This document shows positions 38,051 to 50,620 of a DNA stretch of 64,000 nt, one piece after another. The stretch is from assembly GCA_947034895.1 (NCBI GenBank), contig OX344762.1:78300981-78364980 (forward strand), written 5' to 3'. This stretch comes from Rhytidiadelphus loreus (Eukaryota > Streptophyta > Bryopsida > Hypnales > Hylocomiaceae). Both the position numbers and the translations under genes were made by a program. The notes under the pieces were generated by a model that saw only the letters and a program-made list of their open reading frames with translations, had not been told where the DNA came from and did no database searches. How positions within the stretch are numbered: position 1 is the stretch's first letter; every line of letters begins with the position of its first letter.

Positions 38051-39248
38051 CTACATACCACCATAAGTAAAAGACAAGGTTGGCACTTTCATGTTGAATA
38101 TTTTGGAAATTCAACATTATACTGAATAAAATCCAAAATGTTCATGACAAAGCTCCAAGAGTCACTTATTTGGATGTTTGTAAAATTGAGGAAGATAAGA
38201 TCTTTATACAAATTGGATGGTAGGAGGTGAAGCAACGCATGTGGGATATATTAATTTTTAAGATTAGTAGGAGTTTAATCTTCAAATTATCCCATATCCT
38301 TTGAAGGTTCATAAGGAACAATGGATTTCATTATAAAACCACTTCTTTACCCTCCATCCTCACAAAGTATCATTTTAAAATTTCCTTTAGGTTTTCATCG
38401 AGAATTTATTTGATTATACATGATCTTTGAACATTTCGACTTGTATTAAAAAAAAAAAAATTTACAACAATTTGCTCAATTAATTCTTGTTGAATTCAAA
38501 AATTTCTTCTCTTCATTTTATTTATTTTTCCGCATACTTCAAAATAATTATTTTTCACTAATCTTATCTTTCACCTATAGTAGAATCCATATATTGCATG
38601 CTGAAATTTTTCACCTTACTACCTCCAGCCATTAATCACTTTATTTTCATGATTTGATATTTGATTTCTATTGTCTTGTTTCTCAAATTGAATTGACATG
38701 TGTATGATGTGGCAACAATTTCATTCAATGCCTAAAACTTCATCCTGTGCCCAAATTGAACAATAAAACATGAATCTTAAATCACACTCCACCATTGAAC
38801 TTTATGAAATTCTAGAAAATGAAATTTAACTTAGAATTCAATTAAACTACTTCCATTGAATTAATCATGTTTTTTATTTAATAAATAAATAAAATTTAAA
38901 TAAAGATAGTTAAAAAAAAAGGGACATCAATTAGCAAAATGGTCATTTAGAAAATTAAGGGTTAATACATTTATTTGGTGTATAATATATATCTACTATG
39001 TTCATTTTATATTTTTCATATTCAAGATATTTCTAAAAAATTTAAAGCATAGTTAAAAAAATAAAATAAAATAGGTGGACCATTTTCATCCTTTAAATTT
39101 ATATAAAGGCCCATGGTTCAATGTTTTGGTACAAAATCATTAGTAGCATATTCATTTGTTGTTTAGTTGGACTATACATCCTTTCATCTAATTCTATAGT
39201 CATAGGTCCTCAATGGATTTATAATTTCTAAATAGAAGAAAAAAAATT
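38051..39248. other. AT-rich spacer
   Basis: I see nothing organised here beyond runs of A or T. Confidence 0.5.
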
Positions 39249-39424
39249 GGAGGCTCACAGGCTCACAGGCTCACAGGCTCACAGGCTCACAGGCTCACAG
39301 GCTCACAGGCTCACAGGCTCACAGGCTCACAGGCTCACAGGCTCACAGGCTCACAGGCTCACAGGCTCACAGGCTCACAGGCTCACAGGCTCACAGGCTC
39401 ACAGGCTCATAGGCTCACAGGCTC
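39249..39424. repeat. 8-bp satellite (AGGCTCAC)n
   Basis: About 22 head-to-tail copies of AGGCTCAC, with one variant (AGGCTCAT) near 39406. The run then decays into AGGCTCATGCTTTTAGGCTC. Because 8 is not a multiple of 3, each frame reads an 8-residue repeat, which explains the open frame here. Confidence 0.95.
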
Positions 39425-40349
39425 ATGCTTTTAGGCTCACATACTAGCATCCCCGCATAAAAACCTAGATTTAGAGAAACACAAGATGTACACAAGAAGT
39501 AAGCAAAGAATGAAGTAAACAATCAATGGAGACATCTGAAGCCCCTTTCATATTTGGTGCTATGAAGCAACTTGTTGGGGTGGTAATTTGTACTATTAAA
39601 TCAAGGGTTTGTACTTATGGTGCTTTGTAGTGCTCAATCCTACGTGGATTCTATGCAAGAAGATTGTAGCATCAGTGTTTGGACACAACTACTAGGAGTG
39701 TTACATAATTGTTTAAATTTTCTATATGATAGATTTTTTTAAATTTTAGACTAGTGGTATGGAACGTAAGGGCAGTGGCATACATTAGGAAGTTTTGAAG
39801 GGCAATCTTTGGCAATATTTAATTTGGATCACAACGGCAAAGATGCTTATAATAATAAAGATGAAATACGTACGTAGCACCCTAAATTAGAAAGTATTTC
39901 CTATTAATTAATTATCATCCTAATGTTCAAATCTCTAGAAGGGCCCTAAGTCTTTAAGTGTAAACAAAAATTGGTTTTCCTACAATTGAAGATGTTAGGG
40001 AGGAATGCCTTTGATTATATAACACTAAGTCTAAAAGGAGCTTCAAATGCTCTAGTGACGGATTTTATAGATTTTTGACAACACAACTTGGATTCTCATT
40101 AGGGTGACAAAGATACTTACATCCATGGCTTAGATGAACCTTGTAGAGTATGGATGAAATGCAATTTATTCATCCAATGATATTTTTTTGGAGATGTCTA
40201 TAAATCTAACAAATTTTGGACATATGTGAGCCCCAAATTTGTCACTTGGGACTCATAGTTTTTTTTTTTTTAAGTTTGTTACAAATTAAGGCATAAAATA
40301 CTACGAAAAGCCGAGAAAAGAGTGTAGAACCAAAATAGGTATGTCACGT

Positions 40350-41332
40350 CACTACAAGGAATATGGGTCCAAAATGACAAGAACTTAACAGTTTAAAAAA
40401 AAAATGACAATAGGCTATCGCTACAAGGAAAATAGGTCCGAACCTACAAAATTTTAACACAAAACTATCATAAATGACAATATGCATGAATCCACAACTT
40501 ACTATTGTCAACTCTTAAGATTTTTGTCAATTAAATTTTGTGAGATTAGAAGCTAAAGAGGTTTCTTTTATAGAGAAATGTACTGTCCACTAAGAATCCT
40601 CAAAAATTATGGGATAATGGGCTTAACCGCTCATTATCAAAAGTGGAATTTCAGACCTCATTTAGGCATAGTATTATACATTTTTTCAGAAAACTTTGAA
40701 CTAAGAAAAGTTGGGAAATGAATTTAAGTTTCACCTTCAAAAATTCGTTTCAGATTTACATCCTCCAATCAAAAGTTATAGAATTTTTTCTATAACTTTT
40801 GATTAGAGAATGTAAATCTGAAACGAATTTTTGGAGGTGAAACTTAAATTCATTCCCAACTTTTCTTAGTTCAAAGATTTCTGAAAAAATGTATTATATT
40901 ATGCCTAAATGAGGTCTGAATCTTCAATTTTAATAAAGTTCTTGCAATCTATATATCCCATATGGATTGCCGAACTTACCACTACCCTTCCTGTATAAAG
41001 CACTTGTCTTTTTCTTCAGATTTACTTGCATGATGAGGCATTTGAAGGTACGTACTTGAATGTGAAACCTCATTATAATAAGTAATATTGTTCAGTGGTA
41101 AAACTTAATTAATTAATTGTTTAGGAACAATTTGGCCTATTAGCCCAGAAATCAGTTTCTTTTACTATGACCAAAGAAAATTTCAAATTTTGACCAAATC
41201 CAGCTCAAAATGGACAAAAAGTTGACGGTAATTTGACTATTCTACGTCCGAATCAACATGTCCGAATTGACACCCCAATTGACAGTTTTCTGTCGAATTT
41301 CTGTCACTGCGGACAGGAAAGTTCTTGTAGTA
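40350..41332. mobile_element. Non-autonomous CACTA element with CGT target duplication
   Basis: The left end is CACTACAAGGAA, the right end is TTCTTGTAGTA (terminal G mutated to A), and CGT flanks both ends (40347-40349 and 41333-41335). CACTACAAGAAA-type ends and 3-bp duplications are characteristic of plant CACTA (En/Spm) transposons. The left end has a subterminal second copy (CTACAAGGAAAATAGGTCCG near 40415). No transposase; a large hairpin occupies 40651-40920. Confidence 0.75.
40651..40920. repeat. 270-bp near-perfect inverted repeat
   Basis: Two arms of about 130 bp (left 40651-40781, right 40790-40920) are complementary with only scattered mismatches; the loop is GAATTTTTTC, itself partly paired. 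Transcription across it would make a long hairpin RNA. It lies inside the CACTA element. Confidence 0.95.
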
Positions 41333-42484
41333 CGTATCAATATAGCGTTTGGTCATAAATAGCCTTTTATCCATAGATTACCCACAAATCCCACTTGTAT
41401 ATAGGTTAAAACCCGTAAATAGTAGGAAACAATAGGACTACTAGAAACTTACCCAAAATAGCCCAAATCCTGTGCATGTGACCGTGATAGACTAACTTGG
41501 TCCTATGAGAGTTAGGGAGATCTCCACATAAATCTCCAAAGATAGGTTCTAGTTTCCCCATTCCATCGACGAAATATTAGAAATTCCAATTGTTAGCTTG
41601 CAGGTGTTACTTGTCCAAGACAGGCCCCACGGAGGAATCCATGGCCGCCGGATAGTGCTCTTGGATCTGGAACATGTCAAGGTATCCACAACGAAATCCA
41701 TTCGCCAAGATTCCCTCACGTGTGAAAGATTCCCTGACTGCTGGTAATTCAAACAAAGTCAATTCTCACCTCGCCACCGACTGTGTGCTAGATTAGCCCA
41801 AGACTTGGCACGTGGCTTGGAGGACTCTATGAGAGATTCCCCCAAAAGTCTCGGTTTTTCTGATCTCCAGAGGATCTTTTTCTGAGTGGTCAACCGCTAA
41901 AAGCCATGACGAGAAATTCATATAAATTACCCAAGCTGTGGTAAAATCTCACTAAAAATTAGGTTAGCATCTTTTATGTTAATAACGCGCCCCAACAAAT
42001 TTCATAGTATTCCGATAGCGGGAGGTAGCCGAAATCATCAACATTCCCCCCATTATTAATTACGGCAAGATCTTTGCGGGGTTGATTGGCATCCCGGGAG
42101 CATACGAAGTCGGAACGAAGACATCAAAGAGTCTTTTCTTACTCCCTAGAGCCTCCCCAACAACCCTAGCTAGTTACCCAGGCCAAAAGAGGTAAAATCC
42201 AAAAGTTAGTTTTTTATCCTTTTAATAAGTTCCAGTTGGCGCTAGTTTCCAATGGGTTTTTCGCGATAGAAATAGGGGGTAGAAGTCTTTGAAGACTAAA
42301 AATGTCCTTCTGAAGCCATTGGCGCAATCCATTTGCAATTTGGAGTTAAACTCCAAAAGTTAGAAGTTAGGACCAACGTAAAACCCCAAATTAGGTAAAA
42401 ATCTCAAGAGATAAGGATGAAAATCCGGATGGATGAGGTTACTAGTAGTAAGTCGAGGGGGGGGGGAGTGGGCCCTTAGAACCC

Positions 42485-42492
42485 TATAAAAG
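42485..42492 (+). promoter_or_regulatory. TATA-box-like core promoter
   Basis: TATAAAAG lies between a G-run at 42458-42468 and a pyrimidine-rich stretch. The downstream 500 bp has no long convincing frame, so a transcript from here would probably be non-coding or element-derived. Confidence 0.4.
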
Positions 42493-43252
42493 GGGGCCCT
42501 TCTCCCTCCCAAAACACCCCCAATACTTGTTTTGGGTCCATGGGTCCGACCTCTCTTTTGTGTTTTGGCATTTGCCAAAACTCCCTATGGTGTTTTTGGA
42601 GCACTTTGCTCCTTTTTGTTGTTTCATTTTTAGTGTTGAAGGTCCGTGGGGGTCCTTCCTTCTTGTCTTTGTAACTCTTGCGTGGTCCTTGAAGCCTTAT
42701 TTCTATCCAAGTATCTTTAACCATCCTTCTTGTGTGTTTCATACTAATCCTAGAGCCACCCTCTACCGTACCTTGGCGATGCCGCTTTGGGGGGCCTCTA
42801 ATTTCATGTCTTCCATGTTATACTAACCTTCCTTATACTAACCACGTGTTCTCTCCGCTTCCGTTACTAACCAAGTCTCTTATTTTGCATTTAACCAACT
42901 CTTTTCGTTTGTGTTTGGAAAAGAGTGGTGTAGTTCCCCTTGGGGCAACTAGACCCCACCTTTCCTTGTCCAAGTTCAGTCCTAAATTGTGTGTTAAAAG
43001 TTCACCAAACGGCGGAGCTTTGAACCTCTAGGGAAAGGCAGTCCTAAATTTGGTGTTAAAACCAAATTGACGGCGAAGCCTTGCACTTTCCCCTTGGTTA
43101 GTTCCAAAGTTTAGTTTCCAAAACATTTTGGGAACTATTCAAAGTTTAGCGTCCAAAACGGTCACTCAAGTCTAGAAAAGTTTAGGCATCGTCAAAGTTT
43201 AGTTGATAGTCCCTTGTTTTGTTAAATCCAAACCGATAGTTGGGTTTTTAGT

Positions 43253-43650
43253 CGCGGGGTTGGGTCTCAGTCACGGGCAGGGTCCAGTCGTGGGGTTGGG
43301 TTCCAATCTTTGGGTCGGGGCTCTAGGCGCTGCAGGGTTGGGGTTCCAGTCACGGGTTTGGGGTTTGCAATTACGGGGTTGGGGTCTCCAGTTGCGGGAT
43401 CAGGGTCTCCAGTTGTCGGGGTTGGGTTTTCAGCTACGGGGTCGGGTTCAGTCACAGGGTCTGGGTCCAGCTGCCGTGGTTGGGGTTCCAGTTGTTGTGG
43501 GGAGGGGTCCAGGGTCGGGGTTGGATTTTCAGTTGTCGAGGTTGGGATTCCAGTCGCTGCGGGGGGGAGGTCTCCAGTTGCCGAGGTTGGGCTTTCAACT
43601 GCGGGGTTGGGGTCTCCAGTTGCTGGGGTTGGGGTCCAACTCGCCAAGTC
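43253..43650 (+). repeat. G-rich minisatellite, quadruplex-prone
   Basis: About 17-20 imperfect units of 20-24 bp of the form GGGGTTGGGGTCTCCAGTTGC. The plus strand carries dense runs of three to five G. Open frames on both strands across it follow from the repeat composition. Confidence 0.85.
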
Positions 43651-44999
43651 AGGGCAGCCCTAAACTAAAGAATAGAGGAGACTAGGGGATAGAATGAAAC
43701 TAAGGAGGAGATAGAAAAAAGGAGGGGGCCTAGGATAGAAAGAATAATACAAGAGCTCGCCTATAAGCATAGAGTATCTAGGAAGCTAGTCAAGACCAAG
43801 AGCCCAAGGACAAGCAAGAAGCCGCACCCATCGCCATAGCAACGCCACCACCTTCTGCATCACAACCACAAGCAATCACCTTCGAATGGGAGAAGTAAAG
43901 AGGTGATGGAGGCTTAGATAGGAGGGGAGGACCATAGTAGAGATAAGGGGAGAATCCCTTCCACCATTAGGGTAAACTTACACGCACGCTATTTTCTTCC
44001 GGACGTAAGTGGTAGTTAACCGGCACTTTGACTTTCTAAGCAAGTGAAGGACAACCCAATGATCCCCCTTTAATGGGACATGTGGATTGAGGAGAAAGGA
44101 GAAAGGAAGGTAAAGAAATCCCTTCAAGAAAGAAGGCTTATCTTTCAGCCACAAAGATAGAGACCTACTCTCGCTAACTTGGGGGGGGGCATCTTTACCA
44201 CTCACCATGGAGGAAGGGGAGAATTTGACAAGCTTGGGCATGGACTTCCACGCCGGGGTAAACTCCTAACTTTCTCCCCAACATTCCAACCGGGTAGGGG
44301 TCAAGGCCGTAGGTAGGCCAAGAGCTAGATGTCACTAGGTCCAAAGTCAGGCCAGATTTGAGTGAATAGGCTTAGAGTAGACCCCGAGAGGTTTCCAAAA
44401 ACATAAGACATGTAGGAATTGGAGTTAAGACGCCCAAAATATTGATGGATGAAGTTTCAAGCCCAAAACAGATGAAACTTGGAAGTATTCATCCAACCAA
44501 GTTGAGACTTACGCTTTAGTTAGAACCTATAGAGTCAAGTCTGTAGGTCAAATTTCGCCTTCAATTGGAATGAGAAGCCTATAGAAAACCATGGATGAAG
44601 TTTGATAGCCAAGCCGCCAATACTTCATCCGCCCATAGCGGTTCATTAGAGAGTTCAAATTGAGCGAGTCTTAGGTTTTTAGAAATGGCATGAGATAATC
44701 TACTACCTTAAGACAATAGAGTAAGCTTTAGGAATAGGAAACACAATAACACAACATAGCAGGATAGTCAACTTAAGAGTCAATCAAAAGCCACGATTAA
44801 GGAATTAGCAAAAAAGATCCATTGCTTGGAAGGCACAATGGATTGACTCTTAAACACCCATTAGAGTAGAAAACTACCATAGGATTAGAACCTGGTTGTG
44901 TTCGCCGATTTACCAAGGGTGGGTAAATAAGCGTCCACAACATACTCCAAGCAAAATTCACCCATACATAAAATAATCAAATGATATTGTATAGAGCAT

Positions 45000-45706
45000 T
45001 TGTAAGAAAAAACAAAAGATTTTAGTAGCATTTTGTTAAAACTATAGTTTCTCTGCTCAATACTATAAGGAGTACTATGAAACGGAACAATCTTAGTTGT
45101 TGATTTAAAAAATTGACGACTAATAGTACTTTTGACTACTTGCAAGTACTGAAAAAGTCCTATTTGAAAAAAAAGATAATTTATCACAAAAAATAGATAC
45201 AACTAGGTATAAATTAATAATAATTAGAAAATCATGAACAAAACATTCCTAAAAATTGGTCATTTGTAATGACTTGATAGTAATCACATTTCACCAAAAA
45301 ATGGAAGTAGAAACCATCTTCAATGTTCAAAAGTATGCACGCAAGGGAGCCTTATTTTTATAAATATGGAGGCCATAAAATCATGTATTTTCAGATTTTC
45401 TTTACTAGGCACATGTCCCTCTATTATGGGAATAGACCACAAAATTTCAGCTCTAGATTATTAATTTTGGGTACTCCCTAGTACCCAAAAATCCTAAACC
45501 TCAAAGTGTGCCAAATTAGCAAAATTGACTTTTAAATATAAAATGATTTTTTTCAATTTCTAAAAAAATAAGGGATATGATTACAGTCAAATTAACCATC
45601 TCCAATAAAAATTTAAAATTCATTGGGTTCTACTGTCAAAAGTTCTAGCAAAAAATAACTTTGTCACTCTAAATGTGACGTAAAATAGGACCGGTCTTTC
45701 TTGCAA
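45000..45706. mobile_element. Copy of the 0.7-kb element family without the nested MITE
   Basis: It aligns with 6418-7391 but lacks the 267-bp CACTA-type insert: ACTACTTGCAAGTACTG here stands where the other copy has its insertion and AAT duplication. The right end is TCTTTCTTGCAATCAC; the left end is worn. Confidence 0.6.
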
Positions 45707-46390
45707 TCACTCCATAATACAAGAAAGTTACATCACATCCCTTGATTGTGTGTGAAATACACCAATTCTATCCCTTCCTTACAAGTCATTTGAAGCATTT
45801 TCTTCCACAAGTTGAGGTTCAAGGGAAAAAGGAAGACCAATGGGATTTTTCTTTTTTTAAGGGGGGATTTTGTGCATTTTTCAGTGTTACTTAAAGATGA
45901 CTTCACCTCCAAATCAAATCAATTTAGGAAATTAAAGCTTTGGAAATGTAGTTTTATGACTCAATCTAAATTTATTCTAGATTTTAGTGTGCATAATCAA
46001 TAAAAATCATGGATTTAGGAGGCTCAAATCTAATTAATTTGTAGATTTTGAAGTTCCAATTTTACTATGCATGTTGTAGAATTTGAAATTCCAGTCTCAT
46101 TGATTTTGTAGATTTCAGAATTAGCCTCTTCTCTAAATTTGAAAAATTCAAATATTACTAATTTATAGGTTTTAGATGCTTGAAAAGCTTTACAATTTTA
46201 TAGATTTTAAAATTTCTTTGATTTCTAGATTTTAAAGACTCTAAAAATATTAGAATTCTAATAAAAAGATTCTTTACATTAGAATGCAACAACTTACATA
46301 TCTTATGTGTCCAAACTCATGGTACCCTTGACAATTGATATGGACAATTGCATCTTGTAAAATCAAAACCATCTATACCTTAAATCAAGT

Positions 46391-46430
46391 TGTTTGTTTG
46401 TTTGTTTTGTTTTGTTTTGTTTTGTTTGTT
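46391..46430. repeat. TTTG/TTTTG simple repeat
   Basis: A pure run of TGTTT and TTTTG units of about 40 bp. Confidence 0.9.
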
Positions 46431-46579
46431 ATAGTAAGATCTCTTGGACTATGAGTACTCTAGTTGCGTTCTTAGTATTGTCGGAAAGCTCTCTACAAGG
46501 AGGGGTGCATGGAATTTGTTTTGTGGCAAAAAAGATTGAATTTTGAAGTTTTATGAATTAGAAAATTAGAAAATTACTT

Positions 46580-48780
46580 TTACTTTTATATTATTATATT
46601 GTGGCAACAACATAGGACACACTAATAATTATTCATTAAATTGAGAGTAAATCTTTAACATACTAAGACATTTGTGTCCTCCATTTTAAAGATAGTTGTT
46701 GAAAGCAAAGGCAAAAAGAGGACGTGTGAGTGTGTGACAATGATTGAAATTATAGAAGTTGGTGTTGCAAAAGGCTTAGAATAGATGAAGACACATAAAT
46801 CAAGAAATTACAAAATGTAAAATAGGCTTCCACATGAGAAGCCAAGAAGTATGTGACATTTTGAAAAGTGGAACACTTTACATTGAAGAACATTGATCAA
46901 TTTACTTAAGAACTAACGTACATAAAGAGTTTACAATACTTATTTATAATTTTACTTAAGGGGAATGAATTCTCGGTTATTCTAATGGCAATATTAGTGT
47001 ACAAATGTAGAGGCTTATTGTGCATGCATGAAGCTTTCTATTTTTCTAAATATTATTTTGGCATTTGAATGAATATTTTAACAATAGTAATAAAAGGTTA
47101 CAAAGCTAATGGACTTGTAAACATGAATCGCTTGGCTAACCATTGCTTTTGATTATAGAACTATTCTTTATTGACTCCAATGCTTTAATCTTCACCAACC
47201 CTATAAGGATATCCTTGCATCAAGAAGGCTTGGGTAGTCTACTTCCATAATCAACCACACTGCATGTCCCCATCCAAAGTGATCCACTCTCCTTCCCTTT
47301 TTGCTTGCATGTACTTAGAGTAATTCTAGAGTTTGAAAGAGATCTAGAAACTCAAAGAGGCAACATTGGTTGCAATCTATTGATAATGCTTATGTACGGG
47401 TCTCTAGTTCTAATTGATCATGAGTTGGTTGATTGTTGATAGTCTCAAAGAACCATACAGCAACAAACAAGGCCAACCAAGGGCAAAGATCTGCCTCTTA
47501 TAGATTGTAAAGCCATGAGTAATTTGATATGTACTAGATGAATTCAATTGGGCCTCTTTTTATGAATCCTCAATGTAGACATTGGTTTGAAGTTGGTGAC
47601 GTGAAGAAGAGGATGCATAGGTGTAGCCAACAACAAAACTTTATTGTTGAGGCAAAATTCTACAACATCTTTATAAAGTTGTTTGTACGAGGTAGTCTCA
47701 ATACATGGAATTAGCGAATACAAATGCACTCAATTTGGTATAGAGGTTGTACGTCTCAATGGAGATGGGGAGCAAAGAAGGTTCCTGACCAAGCCTTGAT
47801 TGTGAGGGTTGTCAACAAATAGTGAATGCGTGCCAATGCAACGTTAGTGATGGAATACTTTAGAGTTCACATAAGACATTGAATAGGCAGACAAAAAGCA
47901 ACTCTTTCCAATTGATTCAAACCTCCTTGACAAAGTAACACTTCAAATTTAAAAGCAAACCATTCATTAGTCGCTCTTTTGAGGGGAGTTAGTATTGATC
48001 ATCCAACCTAGAATTAAAAAAATAAATAAGACCTACACATATTCTTTAATCCAAGGATAAATAGATAAATAGGAAGTCGCAACAATATGAGAGGAAATTT
48101 GATTTCTCTAGACAAAAAATTGGCATACAATTGAAATAAAGAATTAAAAAAAAAAGATGTTATATATTAATGAAATGTACAAAATTATTAATACAATATA
48201 TAGTTTTGGTTTGATGACCAAGATATAGAGAATTCTAGATCCTACAACTCTTGGATTCAATTGTTATATTAATCTCAACGAGTTCATAACGTGTTCCAAG
48301 GTTTACGGTGGATTGTTTCATTTCATCCACAATATAAAAATAAAATGGGTTAGAAGCTATGAACATGGCACAATCAATTTGATCATCTTACATTGTTCAT
48401 ATTTTAGAATGTGAAAAGGGGATTTGGAGTCCTTAAAAAAGACTCCTACAACAAGCTCCATAGTAGTCTTCATCATAGAGCTCTAAACTACAATATGATC
48501 CACAACCTAGGAAACCTCAAAGAGGAATTTGTGCAAATGAAGACAAATGAAGATGGTGTTTGATTCAACCAAAGTAAGAACTTTTGAAGAAAATATATTG
48601 TCAGCAACTGCATATGGTGTGACATGTCTAGCATATGATTGACTTAGCCACACATTTACAATCAATGTCATTCAAGTCAAACACAATGTTCAACCACTTC
48701 TATTGTCATTGGGATTCTAAAGAAAACAACATCTACAACAATATATCTCTATGGCCCTCCAATACTACCTAATCAAAGAC
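46580..48780 (-). pseudogene. Decayed paralogue of the 53.8-56.3 kb genes
   Basis: The sequence is collinear with 53750-56330, offset by about 7.1 to 7.5 kb. Shared landmarks are AATGCTTATGTAC (47385 and 54485), AGAAGGCTTGGGT (47225 and 54323) and TCAACCACTTCT (48690 and 56241). It therefore carries relics of the basic protein gene and of the HAD-phosphatase gene. CpG sites are almost all converted: CCTCGCGTCGAGAAGG in the other copy is CCTTGCATCAAGAAGG here. No frame survives. Confidence 0.75.
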
Positions 48781-49459
48781 AAACCTATAAAATAGGTATA
48801 TATAATCTCATCTAAGTGATGGTTGTGAGGGCTATCCATGACAACTAATGATGCACATTTCTAAGATTTTTTTGATTGGACAAAATAAAAAATCAATAAT
48901 ATCAATTCATTAGGTAGATTTCTATTGATTTTCTACCCTAGTTATCTATCCTAACATGACTTGGAGTTTCACATTACGATGGCAGATCACGTCTGTTATG
49001 ACATGTCATGATATGTTGTCGAGTAGAGAGCGGTTTGTTTCGGAAAATCATGGGGATTCTAGTTGCGACAAGAAATGATTGATACTAAACTAGATGTCAA
49101 ATCTTCAAACTGCTACTCGTTGTCATATCATGTAGTGATTCTAAATAGGCCCCAGGATTAAGGTACGGTGATAAAAAACCACGGGCTTCAGATGTGTAAA
49201 ACGGAATGCCCAGACCACAAGCTGAATTGTCCAAGAGATTGGTTTCTAAATTTCAAACCCACAGTGACTAGCAATTGTACCTCACTAGTATGAAAAACAT
49301 AAAAATACGACCATATAGGTGAAGAACCACACTTTGTCGCATCTACAACACAAAAGAGGCTGAGCTATGTTTTCACCCATGCACCCGTAATAACAAAAAT
49401 TACAAGAAAAGACTAGCCACAAGCCACAACACACATTCAAGTCTTCTTCTTTCATCTTT

Positions 49460-49960
49460 CAACTTTCACTCCAGTTTCAAAGTTGAACTTTGATTGAGTT
49501 CCCCCTTTGCTTTAAAACTTCAAATAGAATGAGTGATAGCTCTTTGAAAAGATATCACAATTCTCTACACTTCCTTTAAATATCAAATTAATTCAATATT
49601 CTATCCAATATCTATGGCCGTTCAAAGTTTTGGCCTCTAAAAGTAAGAGCGGCAGACCCTCTTTCACTCCAACACTGACAATTCATTCATATGAACTTTA
49701 AATTGAATGAATGATATTTCTCTAGAAGGCTAACAGCATTACTACACTCCCTCAAATTTTCATTGCAAACAAAAGACCTGTCCATCTTTTATGGTTGGTC
49801 AAAGTCTCAGCCCCTCTTCATAGAAGGCAGTAGACCTCCCTCCACTCAAACTAGCACAACTTTTGATTTACAACTCCAAATCAAGAAAGTGAGATCAATT
49901 TAAAAACTGCACACCATAATACAAAACCCCATCAATTTTTATTTCAAAATTCTTGATACA
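49460..49960. repeat. Imperfect tandem triplication of about 190 bp
   Basis: Three diverged units can be aligned by eye; each begins near ACTCCA/ACTCAA followed by a CTTTGATT-like block and an ACACTCCCTC/ACACTTCCTT block. Old, of unknown origin. Confidence 0.5.
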
Positions 49961-50500
49961 CACTTCACAATGAGTCTCCAAACATTCGGGTTCCCCAAAA
50001 CTACAACGAGAAAGAAGATGAATATTGTCCACCTTTTCCTCCACCTTATCAACAACTCTCTACCACATAAGCAAGTAGATATCAGCCTTTAACTTGCTCT
50101 TGAGGCTTACTTTAATAATTGACCTTCCTATTTGACCCCACAACTATTTCTTTATCTTTAATTTAGAAGGAAAATCACTTTAAAGTCCACCTAGAAGGTA
50201 AACTACTTTCATCTCTTCTTTTCACAACTACATTCATACAAAATAATTCTATAAAATACTTCAAACATGGATATAATCACTAAAATCAAACCAATGCCTA
50301 TTAGAGGTATAAAAATTAGAATTCCAAGACAACCTTCACTCCATTTGCAAAAACTTGAGAATACGCTTGATAGTCACAGCGACATATTTAGCACAATCCG
50401 CCTTCGTTAAGGGATTGACCGGCCCCTCTAATCATTGTTGATGTCCGCAACTCCTCTTGATTGGCCTAACCATACAATAGTATTGGTTGTCTTTTAGACC

Positions 50501-50536
50501 TTCAAAGCTCACTTCAAAGCTCACTTCAAAGCTCAC
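50501..50536. repeat. 12-bp tandem repeat (TTCAAAGCTCAC)x3
   Basis: Three exact head-to-tail copies followed by a partial fourth. Confidence 0.9.
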
Positions 50537-50620
50537 TTCACAACTACCAAATTCAACACATCCAACTTGTAACAAGATTACCAATGTACGAGCATTCCGC
50601 TGAAGGTTTTCGTGCCACTG

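Larger units (their letters stand above)
41450..44900. other. GC-richer block, possibly a retroelement remnant
   Basis: Composition differs from both sides. It has a TATA box at 42485, a direct repeat of CAGTCCTAAATT...GTGTTAAAA motifs near 42980 and 43040, and the G-rich minisatellite at 43253. No reverse transcriptase, integrase or gag-like frame is visible, and no second LTR copy was found. A non-autonomous LTR element or a non-coding transcription unit would both fit. Confidence 0.35.
44901..46579. other. Spacer with an element copy and a simple repeat
   Basis: It contains the element at 45000 and a (TTTG/TTTTG)n run at 46391-46430. Nothing else is recognised. Confidence 0.5.

Noticed and set aside
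37459..38125. Several 75-90 codon frames with Pro-rich repeats
   Set aside because: By-products of the GCCGTTAACGGC array; open frames occur on both strands.
39247..39447. 66-codon frame of HRLTGSQA repeats
   Set aside because: Any frame through the 8-bp satellite is open; not a gene.
43203..43685. Overlapping open frames on both strands in the G-rich block
   Set aside because: They are open only because the minisatellite lacks stop triplets; no domain and no splice signals.
41450..44900. Intact LTR retrotransposon
   Set aside because: A TATA box and GC shift suggested it, but no second LTR, primer site or polyprotein frame was found; kept only as a possible remnant.
46391..46430. Regulatory TTTG repeat
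   Set aside because: Looks like an ordinary microsatellite; nothing links it to a gene.
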